A stretch of 64,000 bases of DNA from Diploptera punctata (GCA_030220185.1 JASPKZ010007551.1:330001-394000); one strand, 5' to 3'; positions 1 to 12,070 are shown, counted from the first letter of the stretch. Notes: generated by a model from the letters alone, not told the origin. Translations and numbers: made by a program.

Positions 1-340
1 GATATAAAACTTTACATGTCGCACCTGTAGTAAAATAATAGTCTTAAAATTGCACTTCAATTTGCATATTCGTTTTAAGAAAACGAAAATGGCGCCCCTC
101 TACAGTGATTTTTAATGCAGTTTTTTAGATAACCTCCACTTCTAATGGCTGACTTAGTTGATATTTTGGAAAATAACTCTCGTTTTACTTGAATAGCATA
201 CGTGAGTTTCATTGCGAAAAATCGAAAAGTGCAGCTCCTAGAGCGACTTTTAAATTTTCAGATTAACCTCCACTCCTAATGGTCCGATTTTGCAAGTTAA
301 TGAACTCCACCTTAATTGATATATCCGATTGAGGGTCTTT
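1..340 (+). repeat. Unclassified interspersed repeat T (partial)
   Basis: Shares an ordered set of modules with 45,240-46,128 (+), 29,640-29,985 (-) and 63,815-64,000 (+). Common modules include CCACTTCTAATGG, a TGAGTTTNATTGNGAAANAT stretch, an ACCGATAGAG-like stretch followed by TTTAAATTTTC, and then a second CTCCNACNCCTAATGG. No open frame or terminal structure is visible, so the class is unknown. It runs off the left edge of the window. Confidence 0.55.
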
Positions 341-344
341 CCAC

Positions 345-678
345 TTTTCAGCGGTTGCCCTTTTACCAGCCGGCTGCTGGCCCTTCACATCCACATGTGT
401 CAATCACAGAGGTGGATGATCAACAGCCAGTGTAGGGGTGGCATGTGGTTAGCATGTCGAGTCCCCCAGCCGTTATAGCTGGTTCCTCAACCTGGAGCCG
501 CTACTTATTGTAGCTACCCAATTGCCTCACGATGCTGGGTGGGCACCGGTCCCATACTGGCCGAAATACCATGAGAAAATGTCTTCCCCCCATGGAGACT
601 CCTGAACTCGAACCAGCGCAAGTCCCGTAGCTCTGCGCCAAGGCTTCCTACCTTAACCGCTCAGCTACGGCGCGGGAC
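345..678 (-). repeat. SINE-1 copy, tRNA-derived SINE
   Basis: On the minus strand it starts GTCCCGCGCCGTAGCTGAGCGGTTAAGG. This is a tRNA-like head with an A box, and the B box is decayed (GGTTCGAGT-type). The body (CGGCCAGTATGGGACCGG, AGCGGCTCCAGGTTGAG, CCAGCAGCCGGCTGG) is shared with copies at 8,381, 23,161, 24,718, 26,698, 31,109, 50,202, 52,510 and 54,939. The A and B boxes are the internal RNA polymerase III promoter typical of SINEs; activity of this copy is unknown. Confidence 0.85.
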
Positions 679-679
679 T

Positions 680-1361
680 AATTGAATATGCTAAGTTTAA
701 TTCCGAAAAAATGTCGCCGTTACTGAAGCTCACTAGCATTATTAATTTGTGTCGTGTATGCAATGATCTAATACAAAAATATCACGAAAATTCACAAGCA
801 TACATTCGGGATTGATGAAGGCGGAATTTCTTCAGTTTTCGGTGGGTAAGTAAGAAATGGCCTGCAAGTAATCTAGGTCTAATCTCATGCGATTTCGATT
901 TATAGAATATATTTAAAAAACATATTTATGAAAAAACGCTATAAAGAATATAGGAACATCAAACCTTGAGCGCTGAAATATTTTGCGAGAATATATAACT
1001 TCATAAATGATGTCAACATGTGTTTGCAGATAATTAAATACATTTTAGGCAATTAATGCCGACTTGATAAGCACAAAGTATGAACTTTGATACTACCATA
1101 CTTTTTACGGAAATCATACTATCGAAAACAAGTTATCTATCAGAACATCCTGAATTGGATCCATTGTAGAATGCATTTACATTTACAAAAAAAAAAAATA
1201 TGCAAAGTTATTCGTATGTCTCTCCGAGGCTCTAAATATAGTTTAATTCCTGTGGGAAACATGATAAAACTACTTATATCAATAGATAAATAATGTTTCA
1301 AATGCTGGTATGTACGTTGCAAACCCTCAAAACGTGTACCTCTGGTGACTTCGTAAAGTCA
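680..1361. other. No recognisable feature
   Basis: AT-rich sequence. Only short overlapping ORFs on both strands at 1,087-1,322, spanning an A-run, which I regard as chance. No repeat family seen elsewhere in the window is recognised here. Confidence 0.5.
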
Positions 1362-2390
1362 GCTCTGTATTCCAGATGTTGCCACAAATGTCCCAACATT
1401 CTTCTTCTTCTTCCTTTCCAGGATTAGGTCACTGCGACCTGTTCCGGTCTCAAGTCCATCGTTTTCTTGGCCGTCCAAAAGATCTTTTTCCATGTGGTTT
1501 GTAGGTGTTGAGATCATTTTGGGTAATCTTGTATTGTCCATTCTGTCTAAATGTTCTTTCCATTGGTATCTGTGCTCTTCTAGTTTATCGAGTATTGAAA
1601 ATATCTCCAGTTCATTTCTTATTGATTCATTGTGTAATCTATCCATGCGTGTACATCCTTTTAGGGATCTTAAAAAATTCATTTCAGTGGCCTGAATGTG
1701 TGAAATATCTTTTTTTGTTAGTACCCAAGATTCAGATCCAATAAAAGAACAGGAACAGCCATAATTTTATAAAACCTGAGCTGAGTTTCTTTTCGAGTCT
1801 TTCGGAGGGTTCGTCTTATGGTGCCACACATCATTTGATATCGGTTTAATTTATTATGTATATCCCAATCATAGCTATATGTTATATCTGAACCAAGATA
1901 GTTAAAGTGTGCTATCTGTTCTATTATTTCATTATTGATCACTATTTTTGCTCTGATTGGCACTTTGCCATGAAAAGCCATAATTTTAGTTTTTGAAGTT
2001 GAGACTTTGAGATTATAATAGAGTCCTAATTGATTCAACATGTACATGGCTCTTTGTAAATCACATCCTCTGACTTCTGTATAATTACCAGATCGTCTGC
2101 ATACATTAAAATATTCATATACATTTCCTTATTCATTTGTATTCCTATTGGACATGATTTTTTTCCATTTTCGTTTAACCTCGTCAAAATATATATTAAA
2201 CAATGTAGATGATAACGTACACCCTTGTCGAACTCCTTGATTTATTAAAATTTCTTCTCTGGAATAATTATCTAAATTAAGATGCCCCAACATTCTATGG
2301 TCAATACCAATGAATGCATTCTCGATCCTTTCTGCAAAATATTGGTGTATAGGAGGCACGTAAATGCGATATTTGATTAACGCCGTACGA
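1362..2390 (-). pseudogene. LINE-2 reverse transcriptase, 5'-truncated and degraded
   Basis: Reading leftwards on the minus strand, pieces in three frames give, in order: VRQGCTLS followed by FNIYFDEVKRKW (RT motif region), then NILMYADDLVIIQ (catalytic YADD, around 2,085-2,120). Next comes a thumb-like KTKIMAFHGKVP stretch and FNYLGSD, then the C-terminal KGCTRMDR-type tail, ending near 1,362. The same order is found in the longer LINE-2 copy at 9.2-12 kb. Frameshifts and stops separate the pieces, so no functional protein is possible. The endonuclease and first half of the RT are missing, as expected for 5' truncation of a non-LTR retrotransposon. The clade (RTE-like or other APE-type) is not resolved. 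Confidence 0.8.
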
Positions 2391-2440
2391 AAAAATAAAA
2401 TATGATTAAGTTAAGTGATGAAAGTTAAAAATTAAATTGT

Positions 2441-2652
2441 ATCTGTTGTTAAGTGACCGCGAAGGACATCAAAATACAGGAGAGTCGTCCGCAATAGTAA
2501 AACCAACACAACGCACTAAGATAATCAGGACAATTTTGAATAAAATGTGGCGGAGCCCCATCTTGTTGCAGAATAGGGTCAGTATCCCCTTATATTACGG
2601 TACTAAACACACTGTCAGCATGTCCACATACAATACAACAGTTTTTATGATT
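2441..2652 (-). pseudogene. mariner/IS630-type transposase fragment
   Basis: The minus strand reads DPILQQDGAPPHFIQ around 2,540-2,590. This matches the (F)QQDGAPPH block that carries the second catalytic aspartate of mariner/Tc1/IS630 DDE transposases. Stops and frameshifts occur on both sides, and the third acidic residue and terminal inverted repeats are not visible. It is a short decayed remnant lying directly upstream (rightward) of a LINE-2 fragment. The family is assigned from one strong motif only. Confidence 0.6.
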
Positions 2653-2706
2653 ACATTGTTGATTGGTTCACGCCGTAGCGTCGTTTGTTAAGATAATAAG
2701 ATAATA

Positions 2707-2945
2707 AGAAGTTCGCGGATTTAAATCCCGATGGGAGGGTCAGGATTGTTAAAAAACTGTTCTAAACCTTATGACGGCATCATGGCTTTGGGGTCGAATC
2801 AGTCTCCAACTCTAATGAGTACCAGAGTATGTTATGGGTGTGAAGGTGGCTGACAACCAGGGCTGATAACCCAACTGATCTTGTCTAAAAAGGTGGGGGC
2901 CTCAACCGCCTACTAATCAGGTTCTATTAAAGTCTGTAGTGGGTA
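2707..2945 (+). repeat. SINE-6 copy (tRNA-like head, degraded)
   Basis: A B-box-like GCGGATTTAAATCCCGATGG is followed by a body (GACGGCATCATGG, GAGTACCAGAG, GGTGGCTGACAACCAGGGCTG). The body is the reverse complement of parts of 20,125-20,330, 29,215-29,400 and 50,670-50,958. The A box is not clear. Confidence 0.6.
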
Positions 2946-3277
2946 ACTTTTATATTTTACATTGTTGATCACTCTCTACCGACAATATCTACAACACATC
3001 ACACCATGTATTATGAATTCTAAATTGGAAATATTCTGAATCCGCGGATGTAATTGGTTTTACTGTGTCTGTCATAGGTATTCCACTATTAATTTTATAA
3101 CACAAAGAGAAATATGAATAATTCTATAATAGCAGTAATTTTCATCTTTACAAGACGTGGTATTTTACATTTTCCTAAACATAACACACTGTATGATAAA
3201 TCAATAAGTAATCTGCAGCCTAGAATTAAAGTAAAAAAATAGGTATCCGAGATCTCAGTTGTCCTCAAATTTATCCA
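2946..3277. other. No recognisable feature
   Basis: AT-rich; nothing supportable. A minus-strand frame at its right end only reads into the tail of the adjacent SINE-3. Confidence 0.45.
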
Positions 3278-3597
3278 TCCATTCATAGTAATTCTGCCCG
3301 AGGGCAGGTCTTTCACTGCAATCATAGCATTTTTTATGCTATGCTTTGCAGCTTTACTAGGGAATTAAAGGTGTGATAGCTTCCCGTTGTTTTCTACAAC
3401 GGCGAAGGATAATGATGATAATGACGAGGACGCTGATGATGGCCGGATGATTTTCGGGGGACGTTGAGCCATAACCTTCCTGACATTTGTCTTACAGGTG
3501 AGGAAAAATCCCGAGAAAAAAAAAAAACTCACCCATGAACCTGTTCCCGCTGCTTGACAAGGCAGTATGCTACATCGAGACCACAGCGGTGGACACT
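3278..3597 (-). repeat. SINE-3 copy, tRNA-derived with CAT-rich body
   Basis: Minus strand: GTCCACCGCTGTGGTCTCGATGTAGCATACTGCC head, degraded B box, a GGTGAGGAAAAATCC body segment on the plus strand, a degenerate CAT/ATG tract, then the tail TGCAGTGAAAGACCTGCCC followed by TCGGGCAGAATTACTATG. Same family as 4,241-4,620, 38,741-39,124, 49,473-49,600 and 53,452-53,768. Confidence 0.85.
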
Positions 3598-4240
3598 CAA
3601 ATTTATAATGTAAAATATCTTGATATGTTGTATAATACTTTATATTTTACAACATTATAAAGCTGAGGACTGAGATTTTATTTTATATTTTAATTTTTAC
3701 ATAGTGACATCAACGGTGTTTCATAATATATTTTGAAAGTATAGCCTCGAATTATGCAACTGTTAATCTATAAATTAACCATGATAGCAAATAATCTTGA
3801 AAACAAACAAATGAATTTATCTACAGACAACCTATCAGCAATGACATTGAACATATCTCTTGATGCAGTAACACAAAGATGAAAACAAAATGCAGTTATA
3901 CTTGTACAAATTTCAGTCACGTTCCTGTAACTCCAAGTCGTAAACGATTGTTTCTATTGAGGCATCTTTCCCCCCTCAAATAAATAAAAACAGATTTCAC
4001 GAAGACAATCCGAACTTATTTGTCAACGCCTACATATTTAAATCTTATCCGAAAGATCCAAATAAAATTAATAAAATTTACGAATAATATTACGTTTAAA
4101 TGTGTGAAGATTTGTAAGATTTAAAACTTTCCCAATATTTGATAACTGAATTGTGTCCGGGGTAATAGCCAAGTTAAATTACCAATTCTAAGCTTTCCAC
4201 TTCCAACACCAAAGCCACCTTCCCGGGAAGTGGCTGGTGT
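3598..4240. other. No recognisable feature
   Basis: AT-rich sequence with a short inverted TTATAATGTAAAATAT / ATATTTTACAACATTATAA motif near 3,604-3,660. No coding frame or known repeat recognised. Confidence 0.45.
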
Positions 4241-4620
4241 ATATATATATATATATATATTCATCCATAGTAATTCTGCCCGAAGGCAGGTACTTCACTG
4301 CAATCGTAACATTTTCATGCTATGCTTGCAGCTTTACTAGGGAATTGTGTAGGTGTGGCAGCTTCACGTTGCTTTCCACACCTGTGAAGGATGATGATGA
4401 TAATGGTAATGATAAGGACGATGATGATGATGATGATGATGATGATGGCCATATGATTTCGGGGACCGTTTGGGCCTTAAAGTTTTCCTGACATTTGTAT
4501 TACAGGTGAGGAAAAACCCCGATAAAAACCTCACCCAGAAAAACTGCCCCGACCGGGGATCGAACCCGGGCCCGCTGCGTGACAAGGCAGCATGCTACCT
4601 CTAGACCACAGCGGTGGACA
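4241..4620 (-). repeat. SINE-3 copy with (TA)n at its 3' end
   Basis: Well-preserved copy. The minus-strand tRNA-like head CCACCGCTGTGGTCTAGAGG is followed by a B box GGGTTCGATCCCC and a GGTCGGGGCAG continuation. The internal (CAT)n tract is at 4,388-4,446. The 3' tail ends TCGGGCAGAATTACTATGGA, then runs into (TA)10 at 4,241-4,260. Apparent ORFs rich in Asp or His across the CAT tract are an artefact of this repeat. Confidence 0.9.
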
Positions 4621-4639
4621 TATACATACACACACACAC

Positions 4640-5452
<813 letters not shown>

Positions 5453-5560
5453 ACACACTACTAATACCCGGCGTATGCTGCTATGCGTACATACATTATG
5501 TCTTTTTACCTTTAGTTGAATAAGTAAAAGGAAAAAAATAAATACATTTGTATCATAATT
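5453..5560 (+). repeat. Repeat T, 5' module
   Basis: CCGGCGTATGCTGCTATGCG followed by AGTTGAATAAGTAAAAGG matches the start of the T copies at 45,245 and 63,825 (CGGCG-GCGCTGCT, then AGTTGAA-AAGTAAA). Confidence 0.45.
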
Positions 5561-5579
5561 ATTTTTAGATACCCAGTGC

Positions 5580-6190
5580 TGTTTACCCGGCGTTGCCGGA
5601 AATTTACGTACTCCGTTGTACTTGGTATAAATGAGCTGAAAGACTAAATTCGTTATTTTGAGTTATCCGTAAAAGAATACTCGCTGTGCGCTGCTATGCT
5701 TTCCCGGGAATCTACTTATTTCGATCTTCTTGGCATCAATGAAAGACAAAAATGGTTATTGCGAGTTATCCGTAAAAGATAAACATATGCTGTCGTGGAC
5801 ATTTTTGTAGAATTTTTTGAGATATTCAATTCTGTGTACACTGATTTGGTTTATTTATTATGGTTTAGGCAGAGTAAGGCATTAAAACGTACAAAACGCT
5901 TTTTTTTTTTTTTACTTTTTTCACTACAAAGGGTGATTTTTAAGGGTGAAGGGCTTGAGCATTAAAACTCTCTTATAGCCTATAACGATCCCGGGAAAAT
6001 CCTCAACATTTTGCAAAAAATCCCCATTAAATAAACGGTATGGCAGCGCACGTTTGCCCGGGAATCTACTTATCTCGATCAGACAAAAATGGTCATTGTG
6101 AATAATCTGTAAAAGATATATATATAGCGGCAAGTATACAGAGTACTCGGGTGAATTTGTGACAAACTTTGAGGTATGATAGATAATGCC
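5580..6190. repeat. Unclassified repeat with internally repeated module
   Basis: The module CCCGGGAATCTACTTAT, then CGATC, GACAAAAATGGT and a TCTGTAAAAGATA/TCCGTAAAAGATA ending occurs twice in direct orientation, at about 5,700-5,785 and 6,055-6,120. A related GAGTTATCCGTAAAAGA is at about 5,660. No coding frame is recognised. Confidence 0.45.
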
Positions 6191-6627
6191 CAAAATAATA
6201 CATTTTGTTTATAAACCCACATCCGGCGATGCTCCAATACAGTGGAAAATAATTTTCTTCATAATTCAACTTTTGTTTCTCTCGTTTGCAGATTGTGATC
6301 TGAGGGACGATGTAAAATAATTACTTTACTTGTTAAGATGGCTGGTTTCACCTCTCCATTATTTAAATCTCAACAACGTATGGTATATTCAGTAATACCC
6401 GAATGCAGATACCTGAATCGTTAATATCCTGGCAGACGAAAAAAATAGGAGGCCCTATTTTTTAGCTGCCTTTTTCTGCAAGACTATGCTATAGGCTATA
6501 CCAGAGGATTAGTTTCTTTTTTGTCATATGAATGCTGGAATGAGTCAATTTTTAAATGGATAAAATATTTTCTTACAAAGTACTCGATGCTTGAATAGAT
6601 TAAATATATAAGCAAAAGTAATTTAAT
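6191..6627. other. No recognisable feature
   Basis: AT-rich sequence, nothing supportable. Confidence 0.45.
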
Positions 6628-6968
6628 TAGAAGAATTAACTACATAACAGTGAACTACATGGTCTTTATAGGAAGCTAGATATAATAAGAACAGTTAAGT
6701 CTCGTAGACTGCGATGGGCAGATGTAGCACGAAAGGGGAATGAAAGAGGGGATATGGAAGATTCTTGTAGGAAAACCGGAGGGAAAACGCCAAGTTGGTA
6801 GACCAAGAATGAGGTGGGAGAATAACATTAACTATGTTTTGAGCGAAGCAGGATATGCAGAGGATGATTGGAAAACATGTAGCTGAGAATAGGGAAATAT
6901 GGAGAGCTTATGTCCGCGCAGCCATAAACCTACGGGTTTGATAGTGCCAGTGAGTTAGTTAATTAACT
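6628..6968 (+). pseudogene. LINE-1 3' end
   Basis: Degraded copy of the last ~110 codons of LINE-1. Fragments read LHGLYRKLDIIRT, VKSRRLRWA, KPEGKRQVGRPRMRWENNIN, then DDWKT and a YVRAA-like end, followed by the family 3' terminus GATAGTGCCAGTGAGTTAGTTA. The short tandem 3' tail, rather than poly(A), is typical of RTE-like LINEs. Frameshifts are present, so it is not functional. Confidence 0.85.
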
Positions 6969-7671
6969 TAGTTTTATTAAAATACCAGTCAACTCTTCAA
7001 ACAATTTTCAATAATGCTTCCGTTTGGCAGCATCTAATGCAAGCAGAAAGTGAATTATATGTTCTTCCAGGTAAAATATATTATTAATAGTCCCATTATT
7101 ACTATTAATAAAACCGTAAACGATACTAATACACAGATATAACGTGATGAGGAGGAAGACTACATATGACGCAGTACAGTGTCAAAATCACAAGTGTTTG
7201 TTATATATGGTACGCCTACATTTCTCTATAGTAATTATATTAAACTATGTAATCTCATATGAGAAATTTCTGTGGAAGGGGGATTCAATTCTAATAATAC
7301 TAGAGTGCACGATAATAGTAGATCAACTACTTCCCGGCTAATACTAGCTCGGATCAACTACAATATAAACCCATTATCCCTGGAACGGTAAACCCTACTC
7401 CCAAGAGACACAACAAATGGCTCTAATTAATAAAATATAAATCAACATGTAGGTCAATGTGTTGTACAATGCACTTAAGTGTTTACTCACTTTCTACTCT
7501 TTCTATAGCAAGTTAAAGTCCTCTATTCCCATTAACCGGACACGAACAAATCTTTATTAGAGAAGATCCAGTGTTACACGCCATGACAGAAAACAAAAAC
7601 GTATGAAGGCAAACAGTATTTTTGAGTTACTAAATTAAATAGAAACTATATGGAATAAGTCCTGGTAGACC
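6969..7671. other. No recognisable feature
   Basis: AT-rich. One short ORF (7,144-7,341) has no recognisable similarity and I treat it as chance. Confidence 0.45.
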
Positions 7672-7930
7672 TGTGTTGGGCTTGCCCGCCTGTGGTTCAG
7701 AGGTTTGCAGATTCAAACCCGTTCGGTATCGATAGATTTTTTTTAGAGCGTAAAATTCCTGAGTTTGGTTTCCTTCGAAAGAGAAGTGAGTCGCGAATTT
7801 CATATCGTAAATTTACATTATGTAAAAAAACTTCAAGCTAGAAATAAGATGTCTCTAAGCAATATTTGTCGGTCCTTTCACAACGCAACTTCGAATTCCG
7901 ACGCTAATGACTTTGACCGTTAAAGAGAGT
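7672..7930 (+). repeat. Possible tRNA-headed SINE, degraded
   Basis: TGTGGTTCAGAGGTTTGCAG followed by ATTCAAACCCGTTCGG resembles decayed A and B boxes. The downstream ATCGTAAATTTACATTATG is close to GTCGTAAATCTACGTTATG at about 20,420-20,440, suggesting a shared body. Tetranucleotide runs (AAAT, AATA, GATA) follow at 7,935-7,974. Confidence 0.35.
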
Positions 7931-7971
7931 TGTTAAATAAATAAATAATAATAATAATAGATAGATAGATC

Positions 7972-8168
7972 ATCGGTTGATTAATGTCTTTGTAATCGTC
8001 CGATTCCTAATAGCCAATTTTGTCGGTCCATCCAATCTCCTGGTTGTAGATGTTTCTCCTTCATGTATCAATATATTCCCGACTCCAGGAGGTTTTCGGT
8101 CTTCCTCTGCCACATCTTCCCTCAGGCTTCCATTCCAAAACACATTTTGGTAGCCGATCCTCTTCAAT
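7972..8168 (-). pseudogene. LINE 3'-terminal fragment
   Basis: Minus strand reads EEDRLPKCVLEWKPEGRCGR, then GRPKTSW, and RRNIYNQEIGW with stops. The KPEGxRxRGRPKTSW pattern is the common C-terminal tail of APE-type LINEs in this window, but the family differs from LINE-1 and LINE-2. It abuts an (AAT)n tract at the right. Confidence 0.65.
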
Positions 8169-8186
8169 AATAATAATAATAATAAT

Positions 8187-8246
<60 letters not shown>

Positions 8247-8297
8247 TATAATAATAATAATAATAATAATAACAACAACAACAACAATAATAATAAT
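8168..8297. repeat. (AAT)n microsatellite
   Basis: About 130 bp of imperfect AAT with an AAC interlude near 8,271-8,285. It generates spurious poly-Ile/poly-Tyr ORFs. Confidence 0.95.
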
Positions 8298-8380
8298 ACA
8301 CATACATACATTCGGCTTTCAATGTATTACTCATAATATACAATTTATGCTAATGTCATATCTTTATTAGAGGCTGTATA

Positions 8381-8728
8381 AAGGCCAGTGTAGCCAAGCC
8401 GTTTAAGGCATGATATCTTGGTGCGAAGATACGGGAATTGCGCTGGTTCGAGTCTCCAGGGGGGGGGGAGAATTTTCTCATGAAATTTCGGTCAGTATGA
8501 GACCGTGTCCACCCAGTATCATGACGAGCTTGGGTAGCTACAATAAATAGCGGCTTCAAAGGGTTTCCAGGTTGAGAAAACCAGCTATAACTGCTCGGGA
8601 ATTTGACATGCTGACAACATATCACCCCTATAACTACTGAATGATCATCTAGCTCTGTAATTAACATGTGGAATTGAGACCAACAGTCGGATGGCAGTTC
8701 AAGGGCCTTCTACGCCTTTAGCGGTTAT
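8381..8728 (+). repeat. SINE-1 copy
   Basis: Head AGTGTAGCCAAGCCGTTTAAGG (A box) and GCTGGTTCGAGTCTCC (B box), then GGTCAGTATGAGACCG, AGGTTGAGAAAACCAGCTATAAC and a 3' end GGCCTTCTACGCC. Diverged but full length. Confidence 0.85.
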
Positions 8729-8734
8729 GATTTA

Positions 8735-9110
8735 TTATCGGGTTTGGTGGTCTAGGTTGAAGTTCTTTGTCTTTGATTCCGAGGGTGGCGGGCTGTAGTT
8801 GATGGATTTTTTTAGGATGGGAACATCCAAGGAAGAAGTCCTCTGGGACAGACTTTAAACTGTGGGTTTAAAGTCTAAAGATGTTCGGGCTTGTTAAAAG
8901 AACCTCAGTTCCATATTAGAGCTTCTGAGAAATATTTAATCGGCCTTTCCCATCCAAATAATACATTAGTTGCCTATTACATGTCTCATTGAGGAGATGC
9001 CACTCGCTAATATCCGTAGGGAAATAAGCGTGACAAAATTAGCTTCGTTAAGTAACTCCCGATAGGGAGAACCTTTGTTCCCACATGGAGATGTGCGGAT
9101 ATAGATTAGA
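8735..9110 (+). repeat. SINE-2 copy
   Basis: Degraded head GGTTTGGTGGTCTAGGTTGAAG. The body (TGATGGATTTTTTTAGGATGG, AAGTCCTCTGGGA, TTAAAGTCTAAAGATGTTCGGG) and 3' part (ATGTCTCATTGAGGAG, ATATCCGTAGGGAAATAAGCG) match copies at 17,227, 20,935, 40,228, 41,633, 44,055 and 51,090. It is placed directly downstream of a SINE-1 copy. Confidence 0.8.
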
Positions 9111-9204
9111 CCACACTATGATTGATTAAAATTACGAAGCCGGTTATTTTCTGGCAAGCTATGGTATTTAATTTCTAGCTTCTGCAGTTGAGAAAACCCT
9201 GACA

Positions 9205-11143
9205 AATAGATATTTATCATGAATTCAGTAAGGGGAATAAATACAAAAGAAGTAGAATTAGAAAGAGAATTAAAGAAAAAAAATAAATATACCAATAATA
9301 ACAGAAACAAAAAAAAACTAAAAGGAACAAAGGACTTAAAACACTATACTATGTTGTATAGCGAGTAGAACAGACAACAAGGGCGCAGTGTGGAGTAGCA
9401 ATTTTAATAGATGAAAAATGGAAGAACAAATTGAATAGCTATGAGTTTATAAATGAAAGAATCCTGATAGCCAGATTTAAAATTGAAAGAGGATATATGA
9501 TGATAATTGCTGTGTATGCCCCAGAGGAAGGTAAGAAAGAAGAAACAAAAAATGTTTATAAAACATTACAAACATTAGTTGATAAATATACAAAAGATCA
9601 TCATTTAATAATAAGTGGAGACTTAAATGCCAGAGTAGGCAATGTCCCTATACCTAATGTAATAGGAAATAATGGAGAAATAACAATAAATGATAATGGA
9701 CAGGATTTGAGACAGTTTTCAGCCTATAATCAATTAAAAATAATGAATACCTATTTCCGAAAAAAGGACATACATAAATATACAAGAAGTGGATATAACT
9801 CGAGATCAATAATTGACTATTTAATCGTAAACAACAAGCTAGGAGCCTTGGTAAAATATGTGAGAGGACATAGAGGCAGCGATATATACTCTGATCACTA
9901 TCTCGTGATAAGTAAAATAAACATAATAGCTAAATGGCGGAAAAATAACATAAAGGACAAAAGAAACCAAGAAGAAGTATATAAAGTATATTTATTACAA
10001 GATCAAAGTATTAGACAACATTATGAAAGCAGAATGAATAAATATATATCAGAGATAGCGACGTCAGAAGATATAAATATTGAATGGGAAAATATATCAA
10101 ACGTAATACATAAAACAGCAAATGAGATATTAGGAAAGAAAAATAGAATAAAAAATAGGAAGGGCTTGAGAACTTGGAATGGGAATATACAAAATGCAGT
10201 GAATGAAAAACAAAAAGCATATCATACATATTTACGACTGAAAACAGAAGAATATAAAATGAAAAGGAGAATTGCTAAAAGCATTATAAGAAAAGCCCAC
10301 CAGGAGTCATGGGATAAATTTATAAGCTCAGTAGAACATGATATGTATGGAAGACAAGAAATAGGTTATAAATTAGTGAAACATCTAAATCAGATTGAGA
10401 AAGATTCTGCCAGATTGAATATAATCCCAGAACAAGAATGGATCCAACATTATGAAAAACTTTGGAAAAAGGAGGATACTGATGTAATAGACATAAATGT
10501 ATTAGAAATGGCTTTGAAAACCACTAAGAATAGGAAAGCAACAGGATTAGATAATATAAATATGGAGTTAGTCAAATATAGTTGAATATTGTGTAAACTA
10601 CGAATACTTCATCTAATTAATATATGTTGGCAGTCTTATGGGATTCCAACCACTTGGAAAACAGCAATTGTGAAGAATATATTCAAAAGAGGAGACCGGA
10701 GAAATTGCGAGAATTACAGAGGGATTAGCTTAATGAATACTGGCTATAGGCTATGATATATACGAAAATAATAAATAACAGATTGAGAAACATAACAGAA
10801 GTAATAATAAGTGAAAAACAAAGTGGATTCAGAAAGGGAAGGTCAAGTATAGACAATGTCTTTACACTGAAACAACTCATAGAAAAGAGGAGAGAACATA
10901 ACTCAGAAACTCACATAGGATTTATAGATTTGAATAAGGCCTTCGATCGAGTATAGAGACAAAAATTATGGGAAATATTACGAATGAAAGGATACCCGCT
11001 GTGCCTTGTTGAAACAATAAAGAAATTATACGAAGACACAAATATAATTATAGATACCGGATTCAAAAGAACAGATGCAATCAAAACAAATACTGGATTA
11101 CGACAATGATGTAGTTTATCACCCACTTTGTTTAATATATATA

Positions 11144-11189
<46 letters not shown>

Positions 11190-11985
11190 GATATTTTAAA
11201 TAAATGGAAAGGTTTAGTAAATCCAGTAATAAGAATGGATAATAAAGTGTGCATAAATAATCTTCTATTTGCTGACGATGTAATCATAATATAGAAAAAT
11301 GAAGACGACTTACAGAAATCAATGCATGCATTAAATGAAATATGTAAATTATACGATCTAAAGATTTCTGTAAGGAAAACGAAGACCATGGCTTTTAGAG
11401 GAAGAGATCCAGTGAGATCCAAAATTATTTTAGAAAATCAAAGTATAGAACAGGTGTCTAGTTTCAAATATTTGGGCTGTGATGTTGGCTACAAGGTGGA
11501 AAGAGATATTGACTCCAAAATAAATAAATTTCAGACGGTGTGTGGAACAATACAGAGAACATTCAAAAATAAAATTAGAAAAGAAACCAAGATAAAAATG
11601 TATAATGTTATGGCGGTTCCCACAATATTGTATGGATGTGAAACTTGGGCTCCAGTGAAAAGACAGAAGGATAGAATACAGACGGCAGAGATGCGGTTCC
11701 TAAGACAAGTTAAAGGATGTACAAGACTTGATAGAATAAGAAATGAGGATATAAGAGAAGAATTGAAAGCACAGCCTTTATTGGATAAAGTCACGAATTA
11801 CAGACAGAAATGGATTGATCACATGGATGGAATGAGTAAGGAGAGATATCCATTGTTAGCAAGAAATTATCAAGCAAGAGGAAGGCGTGATGTTGGAAGA
11901 CCTAGAAGATGTTGGGCTGATGCATTATGAAGTCGGAACGGGCAATTGCCTAATCCCTGGAGTGATGATGATGATCATCATCATG
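9205..11985 (+). pseudogene. LINE-2 non-LTR retrotransposon: endonuclease plus reverse transcriptase, broken
   Basis: The most complete LINE-2 copy. The longest open piece (9,431-10,585, 384 aa) carries an APE-type endonuclease: VYAPEEGKKEE, SGDLNARVGN, then SIIDYLIVNN and SDIYSDHYLV with the SDH catalytic signature. A basic linker and the start of the RT (KNRKATGLDNI) follow. Separate pieces continue with NYRGISLMNTGY, SGFRKGRSSIDN, FIDLNKAFDRV, the LRQ-CSLSPTLFNIY block (GC replaced by stop) and LLFADDVIII with an intact FADD. The C-terminal piece (11,322-11,930) has FKYLGCDVGY, AVPTILYGCETW, FLRQVKGCTRLDRIRNEDIR and GRRDVGRPRRCW. In-frame stops (10,583, 10,955, 11,108) and a (TA)n expansion inactivate it. 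The N-terminus of the endonuclease is frameshifted around 9,205-9,430. The gene order EN-RT-tail is that of APE-class LINEs; the clade is not resolved. Confidence 0.9.
11143..11188. repeat. (TA)n microsatellite inside the LINE-2 reverse transcriptase
   Basis: About 20 TA units interrupt the codons between LFNIY and ILNKWKG of the RT, where the other elements here have only a few residues. Confidence 0.9.
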
Positions 11986-11992
11986 AATTCAT

Positions 11993-12070
11993 CCAGCCAG
12001 GAATCGAACCCACTTATGCTGCCTGAGAGGTAATAACTTTAACCCTATACCAAATAGCCTAGTCCTCCAG
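11993..12070 (-). repeat. tRNA-like SINE head
   Basis: Minus strand: GAGGACTAGGCTATTTGGTA, then GTGGGTTCGATTCCTGGCTGG, a good B box. No matching body was found, so this is an isolated or truncated SINE head, or a decayed tRNA pseudogene. Confidence 0.45.

Noticed and set aside
4237..4585. Asp-rich and His-rich ORFs
   Set aside because: Both strands of the CAT repeat inside SINE-3; same at 38,812-39,024 and 53,349-53,812.
8061..8303. 80-residue poly-Ile/poly-Tyr ORF on minus
   Set aside because: Translation of an (AAT)n microsatellite. The same reasoning removes ORFs at 15,464-15,772, 15,560-15,742, 23,621-23,806 and 25,099-25,290.
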